This document shows, piece by piece, positions 8,548-16,519 of a DNA stretch of 64,000 nucleotides. Numbering within the stretch: the stretch's first letter is position 1; every line of letters begins with the position of its first letter. Origin of the DNA: Rhodobacteraceae bacterium M385 (lineage in GTDB: Bacteria > Pseudomonadota > Alphaproteobacteria > Rhodobacterales > Rhodobacteraceae); the NCBI GenBank assembly GCA_025141835.1, contig CP081102.1:2356001-2420000 (forward strand), read 5' to 3'. Below the pieces are notes generated by a model. It was not told where the DNA came from, searched no databases, and was given only the letters and a program-made list of their open reading frames with translations. The position numbers and the translations under genes are program-made.

Positions 8548-8560
8548 CCTATACGCCTAT

Positions 8561-8570
8561 TTTTGCAAAA
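8561..8570. promoter_or_regulatory. palindrome in the lysR-mmsA divergent promoter region
   Basis: TTTTGCAAAA is a perfect 10-bp palindrome 13 bases upstream of the lysR start and about 80 bases upstream of mmsA. Its position fits a LysR binding half, but no clear T-N11-A pair could be confirmed. Confidence 0.4.
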
Positions 8571-8651
8571 TGACCCTGCGAACCTGTCTCTTTTCCCGGC
8601 ACAAATGCAAGCGTATAAGCCCCCAAAGCGTAACCTTTTGGGAGAAGACAG

Positions 8652-10151
8652 ATGCAACAGATTGGTCACTGGATTAACGGCAAACACGTCGCGGGCACAT
8701 CAGGCCGCACACAGGACGTGTGGAACCCTGCCACGGGCGAAGTGCAGGCCAAGGTGGCGCTGGCTTCAAAGGCGGAACTGGACGCGGCTGTGGCAGACGC
8801 CGCGCAAGCGCAGGTCAAATGGGCCGCCACCAACCCCCAACGTCGCGCACGGGTTATGATGGCCTTCGTCAGCCTGCTGCACCGCGACATGGAAAAGCTG
8901 GCCGAGGCGCTGTCGCGCGAGCACGGCAAGACCATCCCTGACGCCAAAGGCGACGTTCAGCGTGGTCTTGAGGTTGTGGAATTCTGCATCGGCGCGCCCC
9001 ACCACCTGAAAGGCGAATTCACCGACGGCGCGGGCCCCGGCATCGACATGTATTCCATGCGTCAGCCCGTGGGCGTGGCTGCTGGCATCACGCCCTTCAA
9101 CTTCCCCGCGATGATCCCTTTGTGGAAGATGGCCCCTGCCCTTGTGTGCGGTAACGCCTTCATCCTGAAGCCGTCCGAGCGTGATCCATCGGTGCCGATG
9201 ATGCTGGCCGAGCTGTTGCAGGAAGCCGGTCTGCCCGATGGTGTCTTGCAGGTCATCAACGGCGATAAGGAAAGCGTTGATGCGATCCTGGATAACGAGA
9301 CCATCTCGGCTGTGGGCTTTGTCGGCTCGACCCCGATTGCGGAATATATCTACGGTCGTGGCTGTTCCAACGGCAAGCGCGTGCAGTGCTTTGGCGGCGC
9401 GAAGAACCACATGATCATCATGCCTGACGCCGATATGGACCAGGCAGCCGACGCGCTGGTGGGTGCTGGTTACGGTGCCGCGGGCGAGCGGTGTATGGCC
9501 ATTTCTGTTGCTGTGCCTGTGGGTGAGGAAACCGCGGATCGTCTGATCGAGAAGCTGGTGCCGAAGATCGAAGCGCTGAAAGTTGGCCCATATACCTCCG
9601 GCAACGATGTGGACTACGGCCCTGTCGTGACGCCTATGGCCAAGGAAAACATCCTGCGGCTGGTGCAAACCGGCGTGGATCAAGGGGCGGAACTGGTCGT
9701 GGACGGTCGTGACTTCAGCTTGCAGGGTTATGAGGACGGCTTCTTTGTCGGCCCACACCTGTTTGACCGGGTGACACCTGATATGGACATCTACAAGCAA
9801 GAGATCTTTGGCCCGGTCCTGAGCACAGTCCGCGCAGGGTCCTACGAGGAAGCGCTGAAGCTGGCGATGGATAACGAGTATGGCAACGGCACCGCGATCT
9901 TCACCCGCGACGGCGACGCGGCGCGGGACTTTGCCTCTCGGGTCAACGTGGGCATGGTCGGCATCAACGTGCCAATCCCCGTGCCACTGGCCTACCACAC
10001 CTTCGGCGGCTGGAAGAAATCGGCCTTTGGCGACCTGAACCAGCACGGCCCCGATGCGTTCAAGTTCTACACCAAGACCAAGACAGTCACGTCGCGCTGG
10101 CCCTCGGGCATCAAAGAGGGCGGCGAGTTCACCATTCCTGTCATGGAATAA
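8652..10151 (+). CDS. mmsA: CoA-acylating methylmalonate-semialdehyde dehydrogenase
   Basis: 499 residues, full length. Converts methylmalonate semialdehyde + CoA + NAD to propionyl-CoA + CO2 + NADH, the last step of valine catabolism (also used for myo-inositol and thymine breakdown products). The aldehyde dehydrogenase fold shows GITPFNFPAMIPLWK, GSTPIAEYIY and the nucleophile in AAGERCMA (Cys281). GGAKNHMIIMPDADMD in place of a canonical catalytic Glu region is characteristic of the CoA-dependent subgroup. A 6-bp stem (8622-8642) overlaps the GGGAG ribosome-binding site. The rest of the pathway is encoded 1.8 kb downstream on the same strand. Confidence 0.95.
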   Translation: MQQIGHWINGKHVAGTSGRTQDVWNPATGEVQAKVALASKAELDAAVADAAQAQVKWAATNPQRRARVMMAFVSLLHRDMEKLAEALSREHGKTIPDAKGDVQRGLEVVEFCIGAPHHLKGEFTDGAGPGIDMYSMRQPVGVAAGITPFNFPAMIPLWKMAPALVCGNAFILKPSERDPSVPMMLAELLQEAGLPDGVLQVINGDKESVDAILDNETISAVGFVGSTPIAEYIYGRGCSNGKRVQCFGGAKNHMIIMPDADMDQAADALVGAGYGAAGERCMAISVAVPVGEETADRLIEKLVPKIEALKVGPYTSGNDVDYGPVVTPMAKENILRLVQTGVDQGAELVVDGRDFSLQGYEDGFFVGPHLFDRVTPDMDIYKQEIFGPVLSTVRAGSYEEALKLAMDNEYGNGTAIFTRDGDAARDFASRVNVGMVGINVPIPVPLAYHTFGGWKKSAFGDLNQHGPDAFKFYTKTKTVTSRWPSGIKEGGEFTIPVME

Positions 10152-10178
10152 GCAAACGGATCACCGTTTGAAAATAGT

Positions 10179-10206
10179 GAGGGGCCCCCAGTGGGCCCCT
10201 CTTTTT
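10179..10206 (+). terminator. rho-independent terminator of mmsA
   Basis: Perfect 9-bp stem GAGGGGCCC (10179-10187) / GGGCCCCTC (10193-10201) with a five-base loop, followed by a run of T. It starts 28 bases after the mmsA stop. Confidence 0.92.
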
Positions 10207-10216
10207 ATATGTTTAA

Positions 10217-10290
10217 GAGGAAGGGGCGCTGCCCCTTTTGCGCATCTGAAGATGCGCATACCCCGGGATATTTTAAGAACGAGGAATTGG
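10217..10290 (+). repeat. dispersed two-hairpin element, copy A
   Basis: Two adjacent small hairpins, AAGGGGC..GCCCCTT (10221-10237) and GCGCATC..GATGCGC (10240-10256), then CCCCGGGATATTTTAAGAAC. A clearly related arrangement occurs at 57596-57667 and, in inverse orientation and partly diverged, at 24021-24068. Non-coding; function unknown. Confidence 0.7.
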
Positions 10291-10314
10291 GGGACGGTGG
10301 CTTTCGGGGCTTGG

Positions 10315-10350
10315 CGCAAAAAAGAACCCCTCGGAGGGAGGTCCGAGGGG
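10315..10350 (-). terminator. rho-independent terminator of the 58-aa protein gene
   Basis: Stem CCCCTCGGA (10327-10335) / TCCGAGGGG (10342-10350). On the minus strand the stem is followed by TTCTTTTTT, placing it 33 bases downstream of the short gene that ends at 10383. Confidence 0.9.
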
Positions 10351-10382
10351 CAAGTCCAACAGGGAGGTCGTCAGGAATTAAG

Positions 10383-10559
10383 TTAGCGGCGCACGGAGCC
10401 GAGGCCACCGGCAGAGGCAAAGCCATCGCTCACCGGGGCAGCGATACCGTCGATCTGGGCCGTCAGGTTTGAGGCAGGCGCCCGGGGAGAGGCGTTCGCG
10501 GCGGCGCCAAAGACGAAAGAGGCAAGGACAGCAACGGTGAGGATTGAGCGGATGAGCAT
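10383..10559 (-). CDS. 58-residue exported protein, unknown
   Basis: A short gene of 58 codons starting ATG at 10559 with AAAGGAGA eight bases upstream and its own terminator 33 bases after the stop. The product begins MLIRSILTVAVLASFVFGAA, a clear signal peptide with predicted cleavage after ANA (about residue 23), leaving a mature peptide of about 35 residues rich in Ala, Gly and Ser and ending GGLGSVRR. There are no cysteines. Good SD, signal peptide and terminator together argue strongly for a real gene. No family recognised. The next upstream gene on the same strand is a Tat-signal protein with a separate terminator, so it is transcribed independently. Confidence 0.78.
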   Translation of the reverse strand: MLIRSILTVAVLASFVFGAAANASPRAPASNLTAQIDGIAAPVSDGFASAGGLGSVRR

Positions 10560-10673
10560 GGCAGTGTCTCCTTTAAAGCGTTGTCCTAGTTGTAGCTGGC
10601 GCGTGAGAGCGGCGGTATTGCGGGAAACCTTACCGGGAGCGGTAGAAGGGGCTGGATAGCCTTACCCTATTGG

Positions 10674-10705
10674 CAAAAAGCCCCCGGCCCAAAGGGGCCG
10701 AGGGC
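10674..10705 (-). terminator. rho-independent terminator of the Tat-signal protein gene
   Basis: Eleven-base GC-rich arms (10680-10690 and 10694-10705, one mismatch) with an AAA loop; the minus strand continues CTTTTTG. It lies 13 bases downstream of the stop at 10718. Confidence 0.9.
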
Positions 10706-10717
10706 CGCGTGCGCGGA

Positions 10718-11293
10718 TCAGACAGCGCGCACGGTCACTTCGAGGCCGAAGGCCATGCCTGCGGGGGCGGTTTGGGGGCGCACGAGGGCTTGAACCAAGC
10801 TGGCCGAAGAGCCACGCAGAGTGGAGCCCGCAGAGAGGGCCGCCATGATCATCGCGGCAACGCCGGCACCTTGGTATTGGTCGCCGCCGATGACGGCGGA
10901 GGCGTCGGCCTCCAGCCCGCCATCGACACGGAAGCGGCCATGGGCACCCGCGGCTGAGGCGCCGTCCAGTATCCATTCGGTGCGGTGGGTGTCGGAGCCA
11001 TTGTAGCCATTGAATACCACGCCGAAGCGATCACCGGAGGCGGCCCCCATCACCCGGGACACAGCGGCGGGGCCGAATTGGGCGTTGATATTGGGGCCGG
11101 ACGTGAAGGCCATATTGACCAAACCGTTGCCCCCCGCGCCGAAGCCCGGAATGTCCACAGTGCCCGAGGCTGAGAGGCCCGCGGCCTCGATCAGGGTGGA
11201 GCCGGTAGAGCCTGCGAGGGCGGGAAGACTGGAGAGGGTCATGATCGAAGGAGCGGCAAGAAGGGAAGCGGTGAGGAAGGAGCGACGGTTCAT
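10718..11293 (-). CDS. exported protein with twin-arginine signal, unknown
   Basis: 191 residues. The N-terminus MNRRSFLTASLLAAPSIM carries an RRSFLTA twin-arginine motif and a hydrophobic core ending at about ALA (residue 27), so Tat export of a folded protein is likely. The mature domain is Gly/Ala/Ser rich and beta-like, with RTEWILDGASAAGAHGRFRV in the middle. No cofactor-binding motif is visible and no family is recognised. It is monocistronic: terminator downstream, and three AAATGTG repeats in its upstream region. It lies between mmsA and the rest of the valine genes but on the opposite strand. Confidence 0.75.
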   Translation of the reverse strand: MNRRSFLTASLLAAPSIMTLSSLPALAGSTGSTLIEAAGLSASGTVDIPGFGAGGNGLVNMAFTSGPNINAQFGPAAVSRVMGAASGDRFGVVFNGYNGSDTHRTEWILDGASAAGAHGRFRVDGGLEADASAVIGGDQYQGAGVAAMIMAALSAGSTLRGSSASLVQALVRPQTAPAGMAFGLEVTVRAV

Positions 11294-11307
11294 AATAATG
11301 GGTCCTT

Positions 11308-11342
11308 AAATGTGGTTCGTTCAAATGTGTCCCGAAAATGTG
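11308..11342. promoter_or_regulatory. three direct AAATGTG repeats
   Basis: AAATGTG occurs at 11308-11314, 11323-11329 and 11336-11342, spaced 15 and 13 bases, immediately upstream of the Tat-signal gene (start 11293). This looks like an array of binding sites or a promoter element; no regulator can be named. Confidence 0.4.
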
Positions 11343-11530
11343 GGACTGATGGGGACGTTCTGCCCGATGTCCCCTTTCCACGCGACTGCGGAAAACCGGA
11401 CCAACGGAAAATGATCGGTGATCCGTGAAACCGCAGATTTGACGGGGCGCGGCGGTGGGGATAGGCCGATGCGCAGGCGACATCGCCGCGCGCTGGCGAT
11501 CATCGTGGCGCGATTTTTTGGAGAGCCACC

Positions 11531-11905
11531 ATGTACAGAGCCGCCGCCCTTGTTATTGCCCTGATCGCCGCCTTGCACCTTTACATTGCCTGGTTTGAGA
11601 TCTTCGCCTGGACCACGAGGGGCCCGGTTGTTTTCGCCACCCTGCCCCGGGAATTATTTGAGCCGACCACCGCCATGGCCGCCAATCAGGGGCTATACAA
11701 CGCCTTCTTGGCAGCGGGCTTGATCTGGTCCCTGCTGATCCGCGACAGCGTTTGGCGGATCAATGTGGGGATCTGCTTTCTTGGGTTCGTGCTGGTCGCG
11801 GGCGTATTTGGTGCCCTGACGGTCTCGCCTAGGATCTTGTTTGTGCAGGCAGTGCCAGCCACTTTGGGGCTGATCTTGTTGCTATTGGCGAAACGCCGGG
11901 TGTGA
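11531..11905 (+). CDS. DUF1304 family membrane protein
   Basis: 124 residues with four predicted membrane helices. The N-terminal helix ALHLYIAWFEIFAWTT, the loop NQGLYNAFLAAGLIWSLL and the GxxVAGVFGALTVSPRIL helix are typical of DUF1304 (small four-helix inner-membrane proteins). No catalytic residues are known for the family and the function is unknown. It precedes the acyl-CoA dehydrogenase gene by 67 bases on the same strand but nothing else connects them. Confidence 0.85.
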   Translation: MYRAAALVIALIAALHLYIAWFEIFAWTTRGPVVFATLPRELFEPTTAMAANQGLYNAFLAAGLIWSLLIRDSVWRINVGICFLGFVLVAGVFGALTVSPRILFVQAVPATLGLILLLLAKRRV

Positions 11906-11972
11906 GGTTGCAATATTCATGTAACACTCGTTAATTAAACGGGCGTTCAATTCGGATCTTGGGAGGGATGAC

Positions 11973-13118
11973 ATGGAATTTGCACTGAGCGAAGAGGCGC
12001 AGGCCATCTACGATATGGCCCGCGCGTTCGGAGAGGCAGAAATCGCCCCCCACGCCCATGCCTGGGAACGCGCAGAGGAAATTCCGAAGTCCATTTGGCC
12101 CAAGCTGGCAGAACTGGGATTTGCCGGGCTCTACGTAAGTGAAGAGAACGGCGGCTCGGGCCTGTCACGGCTGGAGGCGACGCTGGTGTTTGAGGCGTTG
12201 TCGGAATCCTGCGCCTCGGTCGCGGCGTTTTTGTCGATCCACAATATGTGCGCCAAGATGATCGAGAAATTCGGCTCGGACGAGGTGAAGGCGAAGTTCC
12301 TGCCCAAGGCGCTGACCATGGAGACGGTGCTGTCGTATTGCCTGACAGAGCCGGGATCAGGCTCGGATGCAGCAGCGTTGAAGACCCGCGCCGAGCGTAC
12401 TGACGATGGCTACAGGCTGAACGGCACCAAGGCGTTCATTTCCGGGGGAGGATATTCTGACGCCTATGTCGTGATGTGCCGCACCGGGGAGGACGGGCCG
12501 CGCGGGATTTCGGCGGTGATTATCGAGGACGGCACCGAGGGGCTGTCTTATGGCGGGTTGGAAGACAAGATGGGCTGGCGGTCCCAGCCCACAAGGGCCG
12601 TGCAGATGGACGATTGCGCCGTGCCCGCGGGCAACCTCTTGGGCGACGAGGGCAAGGGCTTTCGCTATGCGATGGCGGGGCTTGATGGGGGGCGGTTGAA
12701 CATTGCGGCTTGCTCCCTTGGCGGCGCCGCGGCGGCGCTGCGGGCGACGTTGACCTATATGGGTGAGCGCAAGGCCTTTGGGCAGAGTATTGACCAGTTC
12801 CAGGCGCTCCAGTTCCGGTTGGCGGACATGGAGATTGAGTTGGAGGCGGCAAGGGTCTTTCTGCGGCAAGCGGCATGGAAGTTGGACACTGAGGCGCCGG
12901 ACGCGACCAAGGCCTGCGCGATGGCCAAGAAATTCTGCACCGAGGCCGGGTCACGGATTGCGGATCAGTGCCTGCAATTGCACGGGGGCTATGGGTACTT
13001 GGCCGATTACGGGATCGAGAAGATCGTACGAGACCTGAGGGTTCACCAGATCCTTGAGGGCACTAACGAGATCATGCGGATGATTGTCTCGCGGCAGATG
13101 TTGGCGGATCGCGGGTGA
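11973..13118 (+). CDS. acyl-CoA dehydrogenase, probably isobutyryl-CoA dehydrogenase
   Basis: 381 residues, complete ACAD fold. FAD- and substrate-binding segments include LTEPGSGSDAAALKTRAERT and GGYGYLADYGIEKIVRDLRV, and the tail ILEGTNEIMRMIVSRQML carries the catalytic Glu in the position used by short-branched-chain enzymes. The likely reaction is isobutyryl-CoA to methacrylyl-CoA with electrons passed to ETF. The substrate is inferred from the next two genes (3-hydroxyisobutyryl-CoA hydrolase and 3-hydroxyisobutyrate dehydrogenase), which are the following valine-pathway steps. ATG at 11973 follows GGGAGGGATGAC. Confidence 0.9.
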   Translation: MEFALSEEAQAIYDMARAFGEAEIAPHAHAWERAEEIPKSIWPKLAELGFAGLYVSEENGGSGLSRLEATLVFEALSESCASVAAFLSIHNMCAKMIEKFGSDEVKAKFLPKALTMETVLSYCLTEPGSGSDAAALKTRAERTDDGYRLNGTKAFISGGGYSDAYVVMCRTGEDGPRGISAVIIEDGTEGLSYGGLEDKMGWRSQPTRAVQMDDCAVPAGNLLGDEGKGFRYAMAGLDGGRLNIAACSLGGAAAALRATLTYMGERKAFGQSIDQFQALQFRLADMEIELEAARVFLRQAAWKLDTEAPDATKACAMAKKFCTEAGSRIADQCLQLHGGYGYLADYGIEKIVRDLRVHQILEGTNEIMRMIVSRQMLADRG

Positions 13119-13185
13119 GGTTGCGCTGCGTGGCGGCTGCGGGATTCGATATTTGTGAAAAGGTGAAGCAGGGGGGGAGCGCCCA

Positions 13186-14220
13186 ATGAGTGAGGACATT
13201 GACATCCGCATTGAGGGGCGCGCCGGGCGGATCACCCTGACGCGGCCCAAAGCGTTGAACGCGCTGAGTTACCAGATGTGTTTGGAGATAGAGGCGGCGC
13301 TGGATGCCTGGGCCGAGGACGATGCGGTCACTTTGGTGATGATCGACGCCGAAGGAGAGCGGGCCTTTTGCGCGGGCGGCGACATTCAGGAGATGTACGA
13401 GACGGGTGTGGCCGGGGACTTTGCCTATGGGCGCAAGTTTTGGGCCGATGAATACCGGATGAACGCCAAGATGTTTGCGTTTCCCAAGCCGGTGGTAGCG
13501 TTTTTACATGGGTTTACGATGGGCGGCGGTGTTGGCATTGGCTGCCACGGATCCCACCGGATTGTGGGCGAGAGCTCGCGGGTAGCGATGCCGGAAGTGG
13601 GGATCGGGTTGGTCCCTGACGTGGGCGGGACATTGTTGCTGTCGCGCGCGCCGGGACGGCTTGGGGAATATCTTGGGCTGACGGCCTCGCGCATGGGTCC
13701 GGGGGACGCGATCCACGCAGAGTTTGCCGATTATTTCGTACCGGAAGCCGAATGGGATGCGTTGAAAGCTGAGCTATTGAACGGAGATTGGGAGGCGGTG
13801 GACCGGGCCGCGCAAACGCCACCGAAAAGCGAGCTGGCCGCGCAGCAGGCTGAGATTGACCATCTGTTCGGGGGCGAAGGGTTGCGAGATGTCTTGGTGG
13901 ACATCGCCCATGCGCCATCGGAGTTTGGCGACAAGGCGTTGAAGATGATGGGGCGGAACTCTCCTCTCGCGATGGCATGCACGCTTGAGTTGGTGCACCG
14001 CGCAAGGATGCACGACGATATCGTGAGGGCGCTGCAGCATGAGTATCGCTTTACCGCCCGCGCCATGGAGCACGGGGATTTTCTGGAAGGCATTCGGGCG
14101 GCGATCATCGACAAGGACAGATCGCCGACATGGAAACATAGCGCCGCGAAGGATGTGGCTCTGGTGGAGGTGGCAGCCATGTTGCGGCCCCTTGGGCCAG
14201 ATGAATGGAGGATGACGTGA
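13186..14220 (+). CDS. 3-hydroxyisobutyryl-CoA hydrolase (enoyl-CoA hydratase/isomerase family)
   Basis: 344 residues, longer than a classical crotonase (about 260) and matching the HIBCH subgroup. AFCAGGDIQEMYE and HGFTMGGGVGIGCHGSHRI form the oxyanion hole; AMPEVGIGLVPDVGGTLLLS contains the Glu and Asp used by the hydrolase. The C-terminal extension with LELVHRARMHD is typical of HIBCH. Reaction: (S)-3-hydroxyisobutyryl-CoA + H2O to 3-hydroxyisobutyrate + CoA, in valine catabolism. The TGA stop overlaps the mmsB start (TGATG), so translation is coupled. Confidence 0.9.
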   Translation: MSEDIDIRIEGRAGRITLTRPKALNALSYQMCLEIEAALDAWAEDDAVTLVMIDAEGERAFCAGGDIQEMYETGVAGDFAYGRKFWADEYRMNAKMFAFPKPVVAFLHGFTMGGGVGIGCHGSHRIVGESSRVAMPEVGIGLVPDVGGTLLLSRAPGRLGEYLGLTASRMGPGDAIHAEFADYFVPEAEWDALKAELLNGDWEAVDRAAQTPPKSELAAQQAEIDHLFGGEGLRDVLVDIAHAPSEFGDKALKMMGRNSPLAMACTLELVHRARMHDDIVRALQHEYRFTARAMEHGDFLEGIRAAIIDKDRSPTWKHSAAKDVALVEVAAMLRPLGPDEWRMT

Positions 14221-15095
14221 TGCGGATTGGGTTTATCGGGCTTGGAAACATGGGCGCGCCCATGGCGACTAATCTGGCCAAGGCCGGACATGAGGTAATG
14301 GGGTTCGACACCATCGCCGATGCGCCTGAGGGCGTGACCGCTGTTGCCAGCGGCGCGGAGGCGGCCAAGGGCGCGGATGTTGTTATCACCATGCTGCCGA
14401 ACGGAGCCATCCTGCGCGCGGTTGCCGCCGAGGTCATCCCCCAGATGCGCCCCGGCGCGGTGTTCGTCGATTGCTCTACCGTGGAAGTGGACGCGGCGCG
14501 TGAGGTTGCCATTTCCGCCGAGGCGGCGGGCCTTGGGTGGCTGGACGCCCCTGTATCGGGCGGCATTGGCGGCGCGGCGGGCGGCACGTTGACCTTTATG
14601 GTCGGCGGCGGAGAGGACGCCTTCGCAACGGTCACGCCGCTGTTTGATATCATGGGCCAAAAGGCCGTGTTGTGCGGGCCTGCGGGCAACGGACAAGCGG
14701 CAAAGATCTGCAACAACATGATCTTGGGCGTCACCATGATCGCCACTTGCGAGGCCTTCGCCATGGCCGACAAGTTGGGGCTGGCGCGGCAATCCATGTT
14801 TGACGTGGTCTCCACCTCCAGCGGCTATAGCTGGACGATGAACGCCTACTGCCCTGCCCCCGGCGTTGGCCCCGCGAGCCCGGCCGACAACGACTATCAG
14901 CCCGGTTTCGCGGCCGAATTGATGCTGAAGGATCTGGGCCTTGCCCAAGCCGCCGCAGAAGCTGCTGATGCGGACACGCCTATGGGGGCCGCCGCCTTGG
15001 CGCTTTATCAGAAGTTCGTAGAGGATGAGGACGGCATGGGACGAGACTTCTCGGCCATGTTGCCGCGGTTTGAGGGGCGTGGCCGCAACAGCTAG
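14220..15095 (+). CDS. mmsB: 3-hydroxyisobutyrate dehydrogenase
   Basis: 291 residues. Oxidises 3-hydroxyisobutyrate to methylmalonate semialdehyde with NAD, feeding MmsA. The Rossmann motif GFIGLGNMGAPMA is at the N-terminus, the substrate-binding DAPVSGGIGGAAGGTLTFMV in the middle, and the catalytic Lys in KICNNMILG. Start 14220 overlaps the previous stop by one base; an in-frame ATG 15 bases upstream would add five residues before the Rossmann strand. Terminated by a clear hairpin at 15125-15158. Confidence 0.95.
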   Translation: MRIGFIGLGNMGAPMATNLAKAGHEVMGFDTIADAPEGVTAVASGAEAAKGADVVITMLPNGAILRAVAAEVIPQMRPGAVFVDCSTVEVDAAREVAISAEAAGLGWLDAPVSGGIGGAAGGTLTFMVGGGEDAFATVTPLFDIMGQKAVLCGPAGNGQAAKICNNMILGVTMIATCEAFAMADKLGLARQSMFDVVSTSSGYSWTMNAYCPAPGVGPASPADNDYQPGFAAELMLKDLGLAQAAAEAADADTPMGAAALALYQKFVEDEDGMGRDFSAMLPRFEGRGRNS

Positions 15096-15124
15096 GCCCG
15101 CGCTTTGTGACGTTCGCCATTAAC

Positions 15125-15158
15125 AAAGGCCCGAAGGTTCTCACCCTCGGGCCTTTTT
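15125..15158 (+). terminator. rho-independent terminator of the valine operon
   Basis: Arms 15128-15137 and 15145-15153 (GGCCCGA../..CGGGCC) followed by TTTTT. It starts 30 bases after the mmsB stop and separates it from the convergent LCCL gene. Confidence 0.9.
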
Positions 15159-15186
15159 CGTTCATACCGCTGATGGTGCGAGGCGT

Positions 15187-16338
15187 TTAGCCGTGCCAGG
15201 TCTCTAGCTCGATCGTGGCGGCACAGGCAGAGCCGTTGTAGGTGCCGACCCAGATATCGAGCCTCCCGTTCAGCGCCGCAGAGGACGGCAGGTTCAACAG
15301 GGGTTGGAAATTGCCGCCGCTGTCATCGTCAAAGACCCATTGCGCAGTCGGCGTATTCACCAGCAAAGTGGTGTCGCATTGGGCATCCACCTCGATCTCC
15401 AGACGGCCATAGGCCTCCATCCCGGACAGGCCTATGGACAGATGCGGTACCGCGTTGGCAAAGCCCACGCCGCCGACGTTGCAACCGCTAATATCGGTAG
15501 AGCCGCCGGCCTGAAGCGTCAGGGAGTGCGGGCTATAAAGCTGGTCACCGGTCATGGTGTAGGTTTGGCCCATCTGCTCAAACGTTGGACAAGCGTTGGC
15601 GGTTTGCGGCACGGGTACCGGCACCGGCTGCGGCGCAGGGGCTGCGGCGGCTTGCATCGGGGAAACAGTGAAGCTGCGATCGTAGGCGCCCCATTCACTG
15701 GAAGTAACGCCATTTTGCGATGATCCTGCGAAAGCCTCTAGCCGTCCGCTGAGGAAGACATTGATGTTGCCCCCATTGGCAGAGATCGCGCCCCCATGAA
15801 GGGCCGCCGCACAAATGCTGCTGTCTGCGGTATAGATCCCCGTTCCCCAGAGCGAGCCACTGGCCGCCCCCGCCGGGCAAGCGCATTGAATGTTGTCGGA
15901 CAGCGACAGCGCGTTTGACGGGCAAAGCGCCAGTGTGGCCGTGGCTTGGGGAACCGGAACCGGGACGGGCTGCGGGGTTTGCACGGGGACCGGTTGCGGT
16001 GCAGGCGCAGGTTGCGGCGTAGGAACGGGAACAGGAACGGGTTGCGGTATCGCCTGCGCCGCCCCGTTCGCACAATTGGGGCTTTCCAAAATCAAGTTAG
16101 CCCCTTCGGTGCGCGCCGTGCCTGCGGCAATCAGCGCCCCGACGATCCCTTGGGTTTCACGAGCATCGGCAAAGCCATTGGAGAGCACGAAATTCTGTGT
16201 ATCCGCTTGCGACAGCACGCAACCATGCGCTTCCAGCGCCGAGACAAACTCAGCGGATCGGGCGGGGTCAACCTCTTGGGCGAAGACGGGCGCGGCGAAG
16301 AAAGCAATGCCAGCAACGGTGAGAAAACAACGAGACAA
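15187..16338 (-). CDS. secreted multidomain protein with LCCL domain and Pro-rich linkers
   Basis: 383 residues. A signal peptide (1-20, ending PVFA) is followed by a helical domain (about 22-92) with two Cys, a proline linker built from QPVPVPVP repeats (99-130), an LCCL domain (about 150-226: SLWGTGIYTADSSICAAALH, then GSSQNGVTSSEWGAYDRSF), a second Pro linker (235-244) and a C-terminal beta domain (250-383) with LLVNTPTAQWVFDDDSGG and DIWVGTY, like pre-peptidase C-terminal domains. LCCL is a cysteine-containing beta domain first seen in animal secreted proteins. The TTG start at 16338 is chosen because GGAAGGA lies five bases upstream; a longer reading from 16353 would bury that SD. A second LCCL protein is at 43524-44204. 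Confidence 0.8.
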   Translation of the reverse strand: MSRCFLTVAGIAFFAAPVFAQEVDPARSAEFVSALEAHGCVLSQADTQNFVLSNGFADARETQGIVGALIAAGTARTEGANLILESPNCANGAAQAIPQPVPVPVPTPQPAPAPQPVPVQTPQPVPVPVPQATATLALCPSNALSLSDNIQCACPAGAASGSLWGTGIYTADSSICAAALHGGAISANGGNINVFLSGRLEAFAGSSQNGVTSSEWGAYDRSFTVSPMQAAAAPAPQPVPVPVPQTANACPTFEQMGQTYTMTGDQLYSPHSLTLQAGGSTDISGCNVGGVGFANAVPHLSIGLSGMEAYGRLEIEVDAQCDTTLLVNTPTAQWVFDDDSGGNFQPLLNLPSSAALNGRLDIWVGTYNGSACAATIELETWHG

Positions 16339-16519
16339 AGGAAATCCTTCCAACTTTTTTTGGTAAAATAGTCAGTACAATAAAGATGGCGCGTAAAATC
16401 CGCGCAACGATCTATGGCCCTCAGTATACCGGCTATCGCGGCAAAAGTCTCTGCCATAGTTCCCTTAGGTAAAGCCGCCCACATGGCGCGCCATCACCTG
16501 CCCAAGCATCAGTCTAGAA

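Noticed and set aside
8766..10046. 426-codon frame antisense to mmsA
   Set aside because: Shadow of a certain gene; no SD or domain.
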